This document shows, piece by piece, positions 39,101 to 55,420 of a stretch of DNA of 64,000 nt (positions within the stretch are counted from its first letter, which is position 1; every line of letters starts with the position of its first letter). The notes beneath the pieces were generated by a model. The model did not search any database. It was not told the origin of the DNA and worked only from the letters and a program-made list of their open reading frames with translations. The stretch spans positions 1 to 64,000 of the forward strand of contig JAXIVJ010002545.1 in assembly GCA_036785665.1 (NCBI GenBank), in the 5' to 3' direction. A program made the translations under genes and the position numbers. Origin of the DNA: Chirona hameri. Lineage: Eukaryota > Arthropoda > Thecostraca > Balanomorpha > Balanidae.

Positions 39101-41440
39101 ACTATAACTATCACAGCAGACCATTATACTATAACTATCACAGCAGACCATTATACTATAACTATCATAGCAGATCACTATACTATAACTATCACAGCAG
39201 ACCATTATACTATAACTATCACAGCAGACCACTATACTATAACTATCACAGCAGACCATTATACTATAACTATCACAGCAGACCACTATACTATAACTAT
39301 CACAGCAGACCACTATACTATAACTATCACAGCAGACCACTATATTATAACTATCACAGCAGACCATTATACTATAACTATCACAGCAAACCACTATACT
39401 ATAACTATCACAGCAGACCACTATACTATAACTATCACAGCAGACCACTATACTATAACTATCACAGCAGACCATTAAACTATAACTATCACAGCAGACC
39501 ACTATACTATAACTATCACAGCATACCACTATAATATAACTATCACAGCAGACCACTATACTATAATTATCACAGCAGACCATTATACTATAACTATCAC
39601 AGCAGACCATTATACTATAACTATCACAGCAGACCATTATACTATAACTATCACAGCAGACCATTATACTATAACTATCACAGCAGACCACTATATTATA
39701 ACTATCACAGCAGACCACTATACTCTAACTATCACAGCAGACCACTATACTATAACTATCACAGCAGACCACTATACTATAACTATCACAGCAGACCACT
39801 ATACTATAACTATCACAGCAGACCACTATACTATAACTATCACAGCAGACCACTATACTATAACTATCAAAGCAGACCACTATACTATAACTATCACAGC
39901 AGACCACTATACTATAACTATCACAGCAGACCATTATACTATAACTATCACAGCAGACCATTATACTATAACTATCACAGCAGACCATTATACTATAACT
40001 ATCACAGCAGACCATTATACTATAACTATCACAGCAGACCACTATATTATAACTATCACAGCAGACCACTATACTATAACTATCACAGCAGACCACTATA
40101 CTATAACTATCACAGCAGACAACTACACTATAACTATCACATCAGACCACTATACTATAACTATCACAGCAGACCATTATACTATAACTATCACAGCAGA
40201 CCACTATACTATAACTATCACAGCAGACCACTATACTATAACTATCACAGCAGACCACTATACTATAACTATCACAGCAGACCACTATACTATAACTATC
40301 ACAGCAGACCACTATACTATAACTATCACAGCTGACCACTATACTATAACTATCACAGCAGACCACTATACTATAACTGTCACAGCAGACCATTATACTA
40401 TAACTATCACAGCAGACCACTATACTATAACTATCACAGCAGACCACTATACTATAACTATCACAGCAGACCACTATACTATAACTATCACAGCAGACCA
40501 CTATACTATAACTATCACAGCAGACCACTATACTATAACTATAACAGCAGACCATTATACTATAACTATCACAGCAGACCACTATACTATAACTATCACA
40601 GCAGACCACTATACTATAACTATCACAGCAGACCATTATACTATAACTATCACAGCAGACCACTATACTATAACTATCACAGCAGACCACTATACTATAA
40701 CTATCACAGCAGACCACTATACTATAACTATCACAGCAGACCACTATACTATAACTATCACAGCAGACCATTATACTATAACTATCACAGCAGACCATTA
40801 TACTATAACTATCATAGCAGATCACTATACTATAACTATCACAGCAGACCATTATACTATAACTATCACAGCAGACCACTATACTATAACTATCACAGCA
40901 GACCATTATACTATAACTATCACAGCAGACCACTATACTATAACTATCACAGCAGACCACTATACTATAACTATCACAGCAGACCACTATATTATAACTA
41001 TCACAGCAGACCATTATACTATAACTATCACAGCAAACCACTATACTATAACTATCACAGCAGACCACTATACTATAACTATCACAGCAGACCACTATAC
41101 TCTAACTATCACAGCAGACCATTATACTATAACTATCACAGCAGACCACTATACTATAACTATCACAGCATACCACTATAATATAACTATCACAGCAGAC
41201 CACTATACTATAATTATCACAGCAGACCATTATACTATAACTATCACAGCAGACCATTATACTATAACTATCACAGCAGACCATTATACTATAACTATCA
41301 CAGCAGACCATTATACTATAACTATCACAGCAGACCACTATATTATAACTATCACAGCAGACCACTATACTATAACTATCACAGCAGACCACTATACTAT
41401 AACTATCACAGCAGACCACTATACTATAACTATCACAGCA
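36180..41440. repeat. Satellite higher-order block A, copy 1
   Basis: About 5.26 kb (about 195 units) that recurs at 44010-49270, offset exactly 7830 bp (290 units), with the same sequence of rare variants. Boundaries read from where variants stop matching. Confidence 0.85.
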
Positions 41441-44009
41441 GACCATTATACTATAACTATAACAGCAGACCACTATACTATAACTATCACAGCAGACCAC
41501 TATACTATAACTATCACAGCAGACCACTATACTATAACTATCACAGCAGACCACTATACTATAACTATCACAGCAGACCACTATACTATAACTATCACAG
41601 CAGACCACTATACTATAACTATCACAGCAGACCATTATACTATAACTATCACAGCAGACCATTATACTATAACTATCATAGCAGATCACTATACTATAAC
41701 TATCACAGCAGACCATTATACTATAACTATCACAGCAGACCACTATACTATAACTATCACAGCAGACCATTATACTATAACTATCACAGCAGACCACTAT
41801 ACTATAACTATCACAGCAGACCACTATACTATAACTATCACAGCAGACCACTATATTATAACTATCACAGCAGACCATTATACTATAACTATCACAGCAA
41901 ACCACTATACTATAACTATCACAGCAGACCACTATACTATAACTATCACAGCAGACCACTATACTCTAACTATCACAGCAGACCATTATACTATAACTAT
42001 CACAGCAGACCACTATACTATAACTATCACAGCATACCACTATAATATAACTATCACAGCAGACCACTATACTATAATTATCACAGCAGACCATTATACT
42101 ATAACTATCACAGCAGACCATTATACTATAACTATCACAGCAGACCATTATACTATAACTATCACAGCAGACCATTATACTATAACTATCACAGCAGACC
42201 ACTATATTATAACTATCACAGCAGACCACTATACTATAACTATCACAGCAGACAACTATACTATAACTATCACAGCAGACCACTATACTATAACTATCAC
42301 AGCAGACCATTATACTATAACTATAACAGCAGACCACTATACTATAACTATCACAGCAGACCACTATACTATAACTATCACAGCAGACCACTATACTATA
42401 ACAATCACAGCAGACCACTATACTATAACTATCACAGCAGACCACTATACTATAACTATCACAGCAGACCACTATACTATAACTATCACAGCAGACCACT
42501 ATACTATAACTATCACAGCAGACCACTATACTATAACTATCACAGCAGACCACTATACTATAACTATCACAGCAGACCCCTATACTATAACTATCACAGC
42601 AGACCACTATACTATAACTATCACAGCAGACCACTATACTATAACTATCACAGCAGACCATTATACTATAACTATCACAGCAGACCACTATACTATAACT
42701 ATCACAGCAGACCACTATACTATAACTATCACAGCAGACCACTATATTATAACTATCACAGCAGACCATTATACTATAACTATCACAGCAAACCACTATA
42801 CTATAACTATCACAGCAGACCACTATACTATAACTATCACAGCAGACCACTATACTCTAACTATCACAGCAGACCATTATACTATAACTATCACAGCAGA
42901 CCACTATACTATAACTATCACAGCATACCACTATAATATAACTATCACAGCAGACCACTATACTATAATTATCACAGCAGACCATTATACTATAACTATC
43001 ACAGCAGACCATTATACTATAACTATCACAGCAGACCATTATACTATAACTATCACAGCAGACCATTATACTATAACTATCACAGCAGACCACTATATTA
43101 TAACTATCACAGCAGACCACTATACTATAACTATCACAGCAGACCACTATACTATAACTATCACAGCAGACCACTATACTATAACTATCACAGCAGACCA
43201 TTATACTATAACTATAACAGCAGACCACTATACTATAACTATCACAGCAGACCACTATACTATAACTATCACAGCAGACCACTATACTATAACTATCACA
43301 GCAGACCACTATACTATAACTATCACAGCAGACCACTATACTATAACTATCACAGCAGACCACTATACTATAACTATCACAGCAGACCATTATACTATAA
43401 CTATCACAGCAGACCATTATACTATAACTATCATAGCAGATCACTATACTATAACTATCACAGCAGACCATTATACTATAACTATCACAGCAGACCACTA
43501 TACTATAACTATCACAGCAGACCATTATACTATAACTATCACAGCAGACCACTATACTATAACTATCACAGCAGACCACTATACTATAACTATCACAGCA
43601 GACCACTATATTATAACTATTACAGCAGACCATTATACTATAACTATCACAGCAAACCACTATACTATAACTATCACAGCAGACCACTATACTATAACTA
43701 TCACAGCAGACCACTATACTCTAACTATCACAGCAGACCATTATACTATAACTATCACAGCAGACCACTATACTATAACTATCACAGCATACCACTATAA
43801 TATAACTATCACAGCAGACCACTATACTATAATTATCACAGCAGACCATTATACTATAACTATCACAGCAGACCATTATACTATAACTATCACAGCAGAC
43901 CATTATACTATAACTATCACAGCAGACCATTATACTATAACTATCACAGCAGACCACTATATTATAACTATCACAGCAGACCACTATACTATAACTATCA
44001 CAGCAGACA

Positions 44010-47000
44010 ACTATACTATAACTATCACAGCAGACCACTATACTATAACTATCACAGCAGACCATTATACTATAACTATAACAGCAGACCACTATACTAT
44101 AACTATCACAGCAGACCACTATACTATAACTATCACAGCAGACCACTATACTATAACAATCACAGCAGACCACTATACTATAACTATCACAGCAGACCAC
44201 TATACTATAACTATCACAGCAGACCACTATACTATAACTATCACAGCAGACCACTATACTATAACTATCACAGCAGACCACTATACTATAACTATCACAG
44301 CAGACCACTATACTATAACTATCACAGCAGACCCCTATACTATAACTATCACAGCAGACCACTATACTATAACTATCACAGCAGACCACTATACTATAAC
44401 TATCACAGCAGACCACTATACTATAACTATCACAGCAGACCACTATACTATAACTATCACAGCAGACCACTATACTATAACTATCACAGCAGACCACTAT
44501 ACTATAACTATCACAGCAGACCACTATACTATACCTATCACAGCAGACCACTATACTATAACTATCACAGCAGACCACTATACTATAACTATCACAGCAG
44601 ACCACTATACTAAAACTATCACAGCAGACCACTATACTATAACTATCACAGCAGACCACTATACTATAACTATCACAGCAGACCACTATACTATAACTAT
44701 CACAGCAGACCACTATACTATAACTATCACAGCAGACCATTATACTATAACTATCACAGCAGACCATTATACTATAACTATCACAGCAGATCACTATACT
44801 ATAACTATCACAGCAGACCATTATACTATAACTATCACAGCAGACCACTATACTATAACTATCACAGCAGACCATTATACTATATCTATCACAGCAGACC
44901 ACTATACTATAACTATCACAGCAGACCATTATACTATAACTATCACAGCAGACCATTATACTATAACTATCACAGCAGACCACTATACTATAACTATCAC
45001 AGCAGACCACTATACTATAACTATCACAGCAGACAATTATACTATAACTATCACAGCAGACCACTATACTATAACTATCACAGCAGACCACTATACTATA
45101 ACTATCACAGCAGACCATTATACTATAACTATCACAGCAGACCACTATACTATAACTATCACAGCAGACCACTATACTATAACTATCACAGCAGACCACT
45201 ATACTATAACTATCACAGCAGACCACTATACTATAACTATCACAGCAGACCATTATACTATAACTATCACAGCAGACCATTACACTATAACTATCATAGC
45301 AGATCACTATACTATAACTATCACAGCAGACCATTATACTATAACTATCACAGCAGACCACTATACTATAACTATCACAGCAGACCATTATACTATAACT
45401 ATCACAGCAGACCACTATACTATAACTATCACAGCAGACCACTATACTATAACTATCACAGCAGACCATTATACTATAACTATCACAGCAGACCATTATA
45501 CTATAACTATCACAGCAGATCACTATACTATAACTATCACAGCAGACCATTATACTATAACTATCACAGCAGACCACTATACTATAACTATCACAGCAGA
45601 CCATTATACTATAACTATCACAGCCGACCACTATACTATAACTATCACAGCAGACCATTATACTATAACTATCACAGCAGACCATTATACTATAACTATC
45701 ACAGCAGAGCACTATACTATAACTATCACAGCAGACCACTATACTATAACTATCACAGCAGACCATTATACTATAACTATCACAGCAGACCACTATACTA
45801 TAACTATCACAGCAGACCACTATACTATAACTATCACAGCAGACCATTATACTATAACTATCACAGCAGACCACTATACTATAACTATCACAGCAGACCA
45901 CTATACTATAACTATCACAGCCGACCACAATACTATAACTATCACAGCAGACCACTATACTATAACTACCACAGCAGACCATTATACTATAACTATCACA
46001 GTAGACCATTATACTATAACTATCATAGCAGATCACTATACTATAACTATCACAGCAGACCATTATACTATAACTATCACAGCAGACCACTATACTATAA
46101 CTATCACAGCAGACCACTATACTATAACTATCACAGCAGACCACTATACTATAAATATCACAGCAGACCACTATACTATAACTATCACAGCAGACCACTA
46201 TACTATAACTATCACAGCAGACCACTATACTATACCTATCACAGCAGACCACTATACTATAACTATCACAGCAGACCACTATACTATAACTATCACAGCA
46301 GACCACTATACTATAATTATCACAGCAGACCACTATACTATAACTATCACAGCAGACCACTATACTATAACTATCACAGCAGACCACTATACTATAACTA
46401 TCACAGCAGACCACTATACTATAACTATCACAGCAGACCATTATACTATAACTATCACAGCAGACCATTATACTATAACTATCACAGCAGATCACTATAC
46501 TATAACTATCACAGCAGACCATTATACTATAACTATCACAGCAGACCACTATACTATAACTATCACAGCAGACCATTATACTATAACTATCACAGCAGAC
46601 CACTATACTATAACTATCACAGCAGACCATTATACTATAACTATCACAGCAGACCATTATACTATAACTATCACAGCAGACCACTATACTATAACTATCA
46701 CAGCAGACCACTATACTATAACTATAACAGCAGACCATTATACTATAACTATCACAGCAGACCACTATACTATAACTATCACAGCAGACCACTATACTAT
46801 AACTATCACAGCAGACCATTATACTATAACTATCACAGCAGACCACTATACTATAACTATCACAGCAGACCACTATACTATAACTATCACAGCAGACCAC
46901 TATACTATAACTATCACAGCAGACCACTATACTATAACTATCACAGCAGACCATTATACTATAACTATCACAGCAGACCATTATACTATAACTATCATAG

Positions 47001-49270
47001 CAGATCACTATACTATAACTATCACAGCAGACCATTATACTATAACTATCACAGCAGACCACTATACTATAACTATCACAGCAGACCATTATACTATAAC
47101 TATCACAGCAGACCACTATACTATAACTATCACAGCAGACCACTATACTATAACTATCACAGCAGACCACTATATTATAACTATCACAGCAGACCATTAT
47201 ACTATAACTATCACAGCAAACCACTATACTATAACTATCACAGCAGACCACTATACTATAACTATCACAGCAGACCACTATACTATAACTATCACAGCAG
47301 ACCATTAAACTATAACTATCACAGCAGACCACTATACTATAACTATCACAGCATACCACTATAATATAACTATCACAGCAGACCACTATACTATAATTAT
47401 CACAGCAGACCATTATACTATAACTATCACAGCAGACCATTATACTATAACTATCACAGCAGACCATTATACTATAACTATCACAGCAGACCATTATACT
47501 ATAACTATCACAGCAGACCACTATATTATAACTATCACAGCAGACCACTATACTCTAACTATCACAGCAGACCACTATACTATAACTATCACAGCAGACC
47601 ACTATACTATAACTATCACAGCAGACCACTATACTATAACTATCACAGCAGACCACTATACTATAACTATCACAGCAGACCACTATACTATAACTATCAA
47701 AGCAGACCACTATACTATAACTATCACAGCAGACCACTATACTATAACTATCACAGCAGACCATTATACTATAACTATCACAGCAGACCATTATACTATA
47801 ACTATCACAGCAGACCATTATACTATAACTATCACAGCAGACCATTATACTATAACTATCACAGCAGACCACTATATTATAACTATCACAGCAGACCACT
47901 ATACTATAACTATCACAGCAGACCACTATACTATAACTATCACAGCAGACAACTACACTATAACTATCACATCAGACCACTATACTATAACTATCACAGC
48001 AGACCATTATACTATAACTATCACAGCAGACCACTATACTATAACTATCACAGCAGACCACTATACTATAACTATCACAGCAGACCACTATACTATAACT
48101 ATCACAGCAGACCACTATACTATAACTATCACAGCAGACCACTATACTATAACTATCACAGCTGACCACTATACTATAACTATCACAGCAGACCACTATA
48201 CTATAACTGTCACAGCAGACCATTATACTATAACTATCACAGCAGACCACTATACTATAACTATCACAGCAGACCACTATACTATAACTATCACAGCAGA
48301 CCACTATACTATAACTATCACAGCAGACCACTATACTATAACTATCACAGCAGACCACTATACTATAACTATAACAGCAGACCATTATACTATAACTATC
48401 ACAGCAGACCACTATACTATAACTATCACAGCAGACCACTATACTGTAACTATCACAGCAGACCATTATACTATAACTATCACAGCAGACCACTATACTA
48501 TAACTATCACAGCAGACCACTATACTATAACTATCACAGCAGACCACTATACTATAACTATCACAGCAGACCACTATACTATAACTATCACAGCAGACCA
48601 TTATACTATAACTATCACAGCAGACCATTATACTATAACTATCATAGCAGATCACTATACTATAACTATCACAGCAGACCATTATACTATAACTATCACA
48701 GCAGACCACTATACTATAACTATCACAGCAGACCATTATACTATAACTATCACAGCAGACCACTATACTATAACTATCACAGCAGACCACTATACTATAA
48801 CTATCACAGCAGACCACTATATTATAACTATCACAGCAGACCATTATACTATAACTATCACAGCAAACCACTATACTATAACTATCACAGCAGACCACTA
48901 TACTATAACTATCACAGCAGACCACTATACTCTAACTATCACAGCAGACCATTATACTATAACTATCACAGCAGACCACTATACTATAACTATCACAGCA
49001 TACCACTATAATATAACTATCACAGCAGACCACTATACTATAATTATCACAGCAGACCATTATACTATAACTATCACAGCAGACCATTATACTATAACTA
49101 TCACAGCAGACCATTATACTATAACTATCACAGCAGACCATTATACTATAACTATCACAGCAGACCACTATATTATAACTATCACAGCAGACCACTATAC
49201 TATAACTATCACAGCAGACCACTATACTATAACTATCACAGCAGACCACTATACTATAACTATCACAGCA
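44010..49270. repeat. Satellite higher-order block A, copy 2
   Basis: Copy of 36180-41440. One difference seen: ACTGTAAC near 48445 against ACTATAAC near 40615. Its last part is also the start of block B. Confidence 0.85.
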
Positions 49271-50310
49271 GACCACTATACTATAACTATCACAGCAGAC
49301 CACTATACTATAACTATCACAGCAGACCACTATACTATAACTATCAAAGCAGACCACTATACTATAACTATCACAGCAGACCACTATACTATAACTATCA
49401 CAGCAGACCATTATACTATAACTATCACAGCAGACCATTATACTATAACTATCACAGCAGACCATTATACTATAACTATCACAGCAGACCATTATACTAT
49501 AACTATCACAGCAGACCACTATATTATAACTATCACAGCAGACCACTAAACTATAACTATCACAGCAGACCACTATACTATAACTATCACAGCAGACAAC
49601 TATACTATAACTATCACATCAGACCACTATACTATAACTATCACAGCAGACCATTATACTATAACTATCACAGCAGACCACTATACTATAACTATCACAG
49701 CAGACCACTATACTATAACTATCACAGCAGACCACTATACTATAACTATCACAGCAGACCACTATACTATAACTATCACAGCAGACCACTATACTATAAC
49801 TATCACAGCAGACCACTATACTATAACTATCACAGCAGACCACTATACTATAACTGTCACAGCAGACCATTATACTATAACTATCACAGCAGACCACTAT
49901 ACTATAACTATCACAGCAGACCACTATACTATAACTATCACAGCAGACCACTATACTATAACTATCACAGCAGACCACTATACTATAACTATCACAGCAG
50001 ACCACTATACTATAACTATCACAGCAGACCACTATACTAAAACTATCACAGCAGACCACTATACTATAACTATCACAGCAGACCACTATACTATAACTAT
50101 CACAGCAGACCACTATACTATAACTATCACAGCAGACCACTATACTATAACTATCACAGCAGACCACTATACTATAAATATCACAGCATACCACTATATT
50201 ATAACTATTACAGCAGACCACTATACTATAACTATCACAGCAGACCACTATACTATAACTATCACAGCAGACCACTATACTATAACTATCACAGCAGACC
50301 ATTATACTAT
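47940..50310. repeat. Satellite higher-order block B, copy 1
   Basis: About 2.37 kb repeated at 59790-62160, offset 11848 bp. Both carry the ACTGTAAC variant that block A copy 1 lacks. Confidence 0.8.
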
Positions 50311-53300
50311 AACTATCACAGCAGACCACTATACTATAACTATCACAGCAGACCACTATACTATAACTATCACAGCAGACCACTATACTATAACTATCAT
50401 AGCAGACCACTATACTATAACTATCACAGCAGACCACTATACTATAACTATCACAGCAGACCACTATACTATAACTATCACAGCAGACCACCATACTATA
50501 ACTATCACAGCATACCACTATACTATACTTATCACAGCAGACCACTATACTATAACTATCACAGCAGACCACTATACTATACCTATCACAGCAGACCATT
50601 ATACTATAACTATCACAGCAGACCACTATACTATAACTATCACAGCAGACCACTATACTATAACTATCACAGCAAACCACTATACTATAACTATCACAGC
50701 AGACCACTATACTATAACTATCACAGCACACCACTATACTATAACTATCACAGCATACCACTATACTATAACTATCACAGCAGACCACTATACTATAACT
50801 ATCACAGCAGACCACTATACTATAACTATCACAGCAGACCACTATACTATAACTATCATAGCAGACCACTATACTATAACTATCACAGCAGACCACTATA
50901 CTATAACTATCACAGCAGACCACTATACTATAACTATCACAGCAGACCACCATACTATAACTATCACAGCATACCACTATACTATACTTATCACAGCAGA
51001 CCACTATACTATAACTATCACAGCAGACCACTATACTATACCTATCACAGCAGACCATTATACTATAACTATCACAGCAGACCACTATACTATAACTATC
51101 ACAGCAGACCACTATACTATAACTATCACAGCAGACCACTATACTATAACTATCACAGCAGACCACTATACTATAACTATCACAGCAGACCACTATACTA
51201 TAACTATCACAGCATACCACTATACTATAACTATCACAGCAGACCACTATACTATAACTATCACAGCAGACCACTATACTATACTTATCACAGCAGACCA
51301 CTGTACTATAACTATCACAGCAGACCACTATACTATACCTATCACAGCAGACCATTATACTATAACTATCACAGCAGACCACTATACTATAACTATCACA
51401 GCAGACCACTATACTATACATATCACAGCAGACCACTATACTATAACTATCACAGCAGACCACTATACTATAACTATCACAGCAGACCACTATACTATAA
51501 CTATCACAGCAGACCACTATACTATAACTATCACAGCAGACCACTATACTATAACTATCACAGCAGACCACTATACTACAACTATCACAGCAGACCACTA
51601 TACTATAACTATCACAGCAGACCACTATACTCTAACTATCACAGCAGACCACTATACTATAACTATCACAGCAGACCACTATACTATAACTATCACAGCA
51701 GACCACTATACTATAACTATCACAGCAGACCACTATACTATAACTATCACAGCAGACCACTATACTCCAACTATCACAGCAGACCACTATACTATAACTA
51801 TCACAGCAGACCACTATACTATAACTATCACAGCAGACCACTATACTATAACTATCACAGCAGACCACTATACTATAACTATCACAGCAGACCACTATAC
51901 TATAACTATCACAGCAGACCACTATACTATAACTATCACAGCAGACCACTATACTATACCTATCACAGCAGACCATTATACTATAACTATCACAGCAGAC
52001 CACTATACTATAACTATCACAGCAGACCACTATACTATACATATCACAGCAGACCACTATACTATAACTATCACAGCAGACCACTATACTATAACTATCA
52101 CAGCAGACCACTATACTATAACTATCACAGCAGACCACTATACTATAACTATCACAGCAGACCACTATACTATAACTATCACAGCAGACCACTATACTAC
52201 AACTATCACAGCAGACCACTATACTATAACTATCACAGCAGACCACTATACTATAACTATCACAGCAGACCACTATACTATAACTATCACAGCAGACCAC
52301 TATACTATAACTATCACAGCAGACCACTATACTATAACTATCACAGCAGACCACTATACTATAACTATCACAGCAGACCACTATACTCCAACTATCACAG
52401 CAGACCACTATACTATAACTATCACAGCAGACCACTATACTATAACTATCACAGCAGACCACTATACTATAACTATCACAGCAGACCACTATACTATAAC
52501 TATCACAGCAGACCACTATACTATAACTATCACAGCAGACCACTATACTATAACTATCACAGCAGACCACTATACTATAACTATCACAGCAGACCACTAT
52601 ACTATAACTATCACAACAGACCACTATACTATAACTATCACAGCAGACCATTATACTATAACTATCACAGCAGACCACTATACTATAACTATCACAGCAG
52701 ACCACTATACTATAACTATCACAGCAGACCACTATTCTATAACTATCACAGCAGACCACTATACTATAAATATCACAGCAGACTACTATACTATAACTAT
52801 CATAGCAGACCACTATACTATAACTATCACAGCAGACCACTATACTATAACTATCACAGCAGATCACTATACTATAACTATCACAGCAGACCATTATACT
52901 ATAACTATCACAGCAGACCACTATACTATAACTATCACAGCAGACCACTATACTATAACTATCACAGCAGACCACTATACTATAACTATCACAGCAGACC
53001 ACTATACTATAACTATCACAGCAGACCACTATACTATAACTATCACAGCAGACCACTATACTATAACTATCACAGCAGACCAATATACTATAACTATCAC
53101 AGCAGACCACTATACTATAACTTTCACAGCAGACCATTATACTATAACTATAAAAGCAGACCACTATACTATAACTATCACAGCAGACCATTATACTATA
53201 ACTATCACAGCAGACCACTATACTATAACTATCACAGCAGACCATTATACTATAACTATCACAGCATACCACTATACTATAACTATCACAGCAGACCACT

Positions 53301-54189
53301 ATAATATAACTATCACAGCGCACACTATACTATAACTATCACAGCAGACCACTATACTATAACTATCACAGCAGACCACTATACTATAACTATCACAGCA
53401 GACCATTATACTATAACTATCACAGCAGACCACTATACTATAACTATCACAGCAGACCACTATACTATAACTATCACAGCAGACCACTATACTATAACTA
53501 TCATAGCAGACCACTATACTATAACTATCACAGCAGACCACTATACTATAACTATCACAGCAGACCACTATACTATAACTATCACAGCAGACCACCATAC
53601 TATAACTATCACAGCAGACCACTATACTATACATATCACAGCAGACCACTATACTATAACTATCACAGCAGACCACTATACTATACCTATCACAGCAGAC
53701 CATTATACTATAACTATCACAGCAGACCACTATACTATAACTATCACAGCAGACCACTATACTATAACTATCACAGCAGACCACTATACTATAACTATCA
53801 CAGAAGACCACTATACTATAACTATCACAGCAGACCACTATACTATAACTATCACAGCATACCACTATACTATAACTATCACAGCAGACCACTATACTAT
53901 AACTATCACAGCAGACCACTATACTATAACTATCACAGCAGACCACTATACTATAACTATCACAGCAGACCACTATACTATAACTATCACAGCAGACCAT
54001 TATACTATAACTATCACAGCAGACCACTATACTATAACTATCACAGCAGACCATTATACTATAACTATCACAGCAGACCACTATACTATAACTATCACAG
54101 CAGACCATTATACTATAACTATCACAGCAGACCACTATACTATAACTATCACAGCAGACCACTATACTATAACTATCACAGCAGACCAC

Positions 54190-55420
54190 TATTCTATAAC
54201 TATCACATCAGACCACTATACTATAAATATCACAGCAGACCACTATACTATAACTATCATAGCAGACCACTATACTATAACTATCACAGCAGACCACTAT
54301 ACTATAACTGTCACAGCAGATCACTATACTATAACTATCACAGCAGACCATTATACTATAACTATCACAGCAGACCACTATACTATAACTATCACAGCAG
54401 ACCACTTTACTATAACTATCACAGCAGACCACTATACTATAACTATCACAGCAGACCACTATACTATAACTATCACAGCAGACCACTATACTATAACTAT
54501 CACAGCAGACCACTATACTATAACTATCACAGCAGACCACTATACTATAACTATCACAGCAGACCACTATACTATAACTATCACAGCAGACCATTATACT
54601 ATAACTATCACAGCAGACCACTATACTATAACTATCACAGCAGACCATTATACTATAACTATCACAGCAGACCACTATACTATAACTATCACAGCAGACC
54701 ATTATACTATAACTATCACAGCAGACCACTATACTATAACTATCACAGCAGACCACTATACTATAACTATCACAGCGCACACTATACTATAACTATCACA
54801 GCAGACCACTATACTATAACTATCACAGCAGACCACTATACTATAACTATCACAGCAGACCACTATACTATAACTATCACAGCAGACCACTATACTATAA
54901 CTATCACAGCAGACCACTATACTATAACTGTCACAGCAGACCACTATACTATAACTATCACAGCAGACCACTATACTATAACTATCACAGCAGCACACTA
55001 TACTATAACTATCACAGCAGACCACTATACTTTACTATCACAGCAGACCACTATACTATAACTATCACAGCAGACCACTATACTATAACTATCACAGCAG
55101 ACCATTATACTATAACTATCACAGCAGACCACTATACTATAAGTATCACAGCAGACCACTATACTATAACTATCACAGCAGACCACTATTCTATAACTAT
55201 CACAGCAGACCACTATACTCTAACTATCACAGCAAACCACTATACTATAACTATCACAGCAGACCACTATACTATAACTATCACAGCAGACCACTATACT
55301 ATAACTATCACAGCAGACCACTATACTATACCTATCACAGCAGACCATTATACTATTACTATCACAGCAGACCACTATACTATAACTATCACAGCAGACC
55401 ACTATACTATACATATCACA
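54190..55420. repeat. Satellite higher-order block C, copy 1
   Basis: About 1.2 kb repeated at 58535-59765, offset 4345 bp, including the same phase-breaking units near 54775/59120, 54989/59336 and 55026/59372. Confidence 0.8.
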
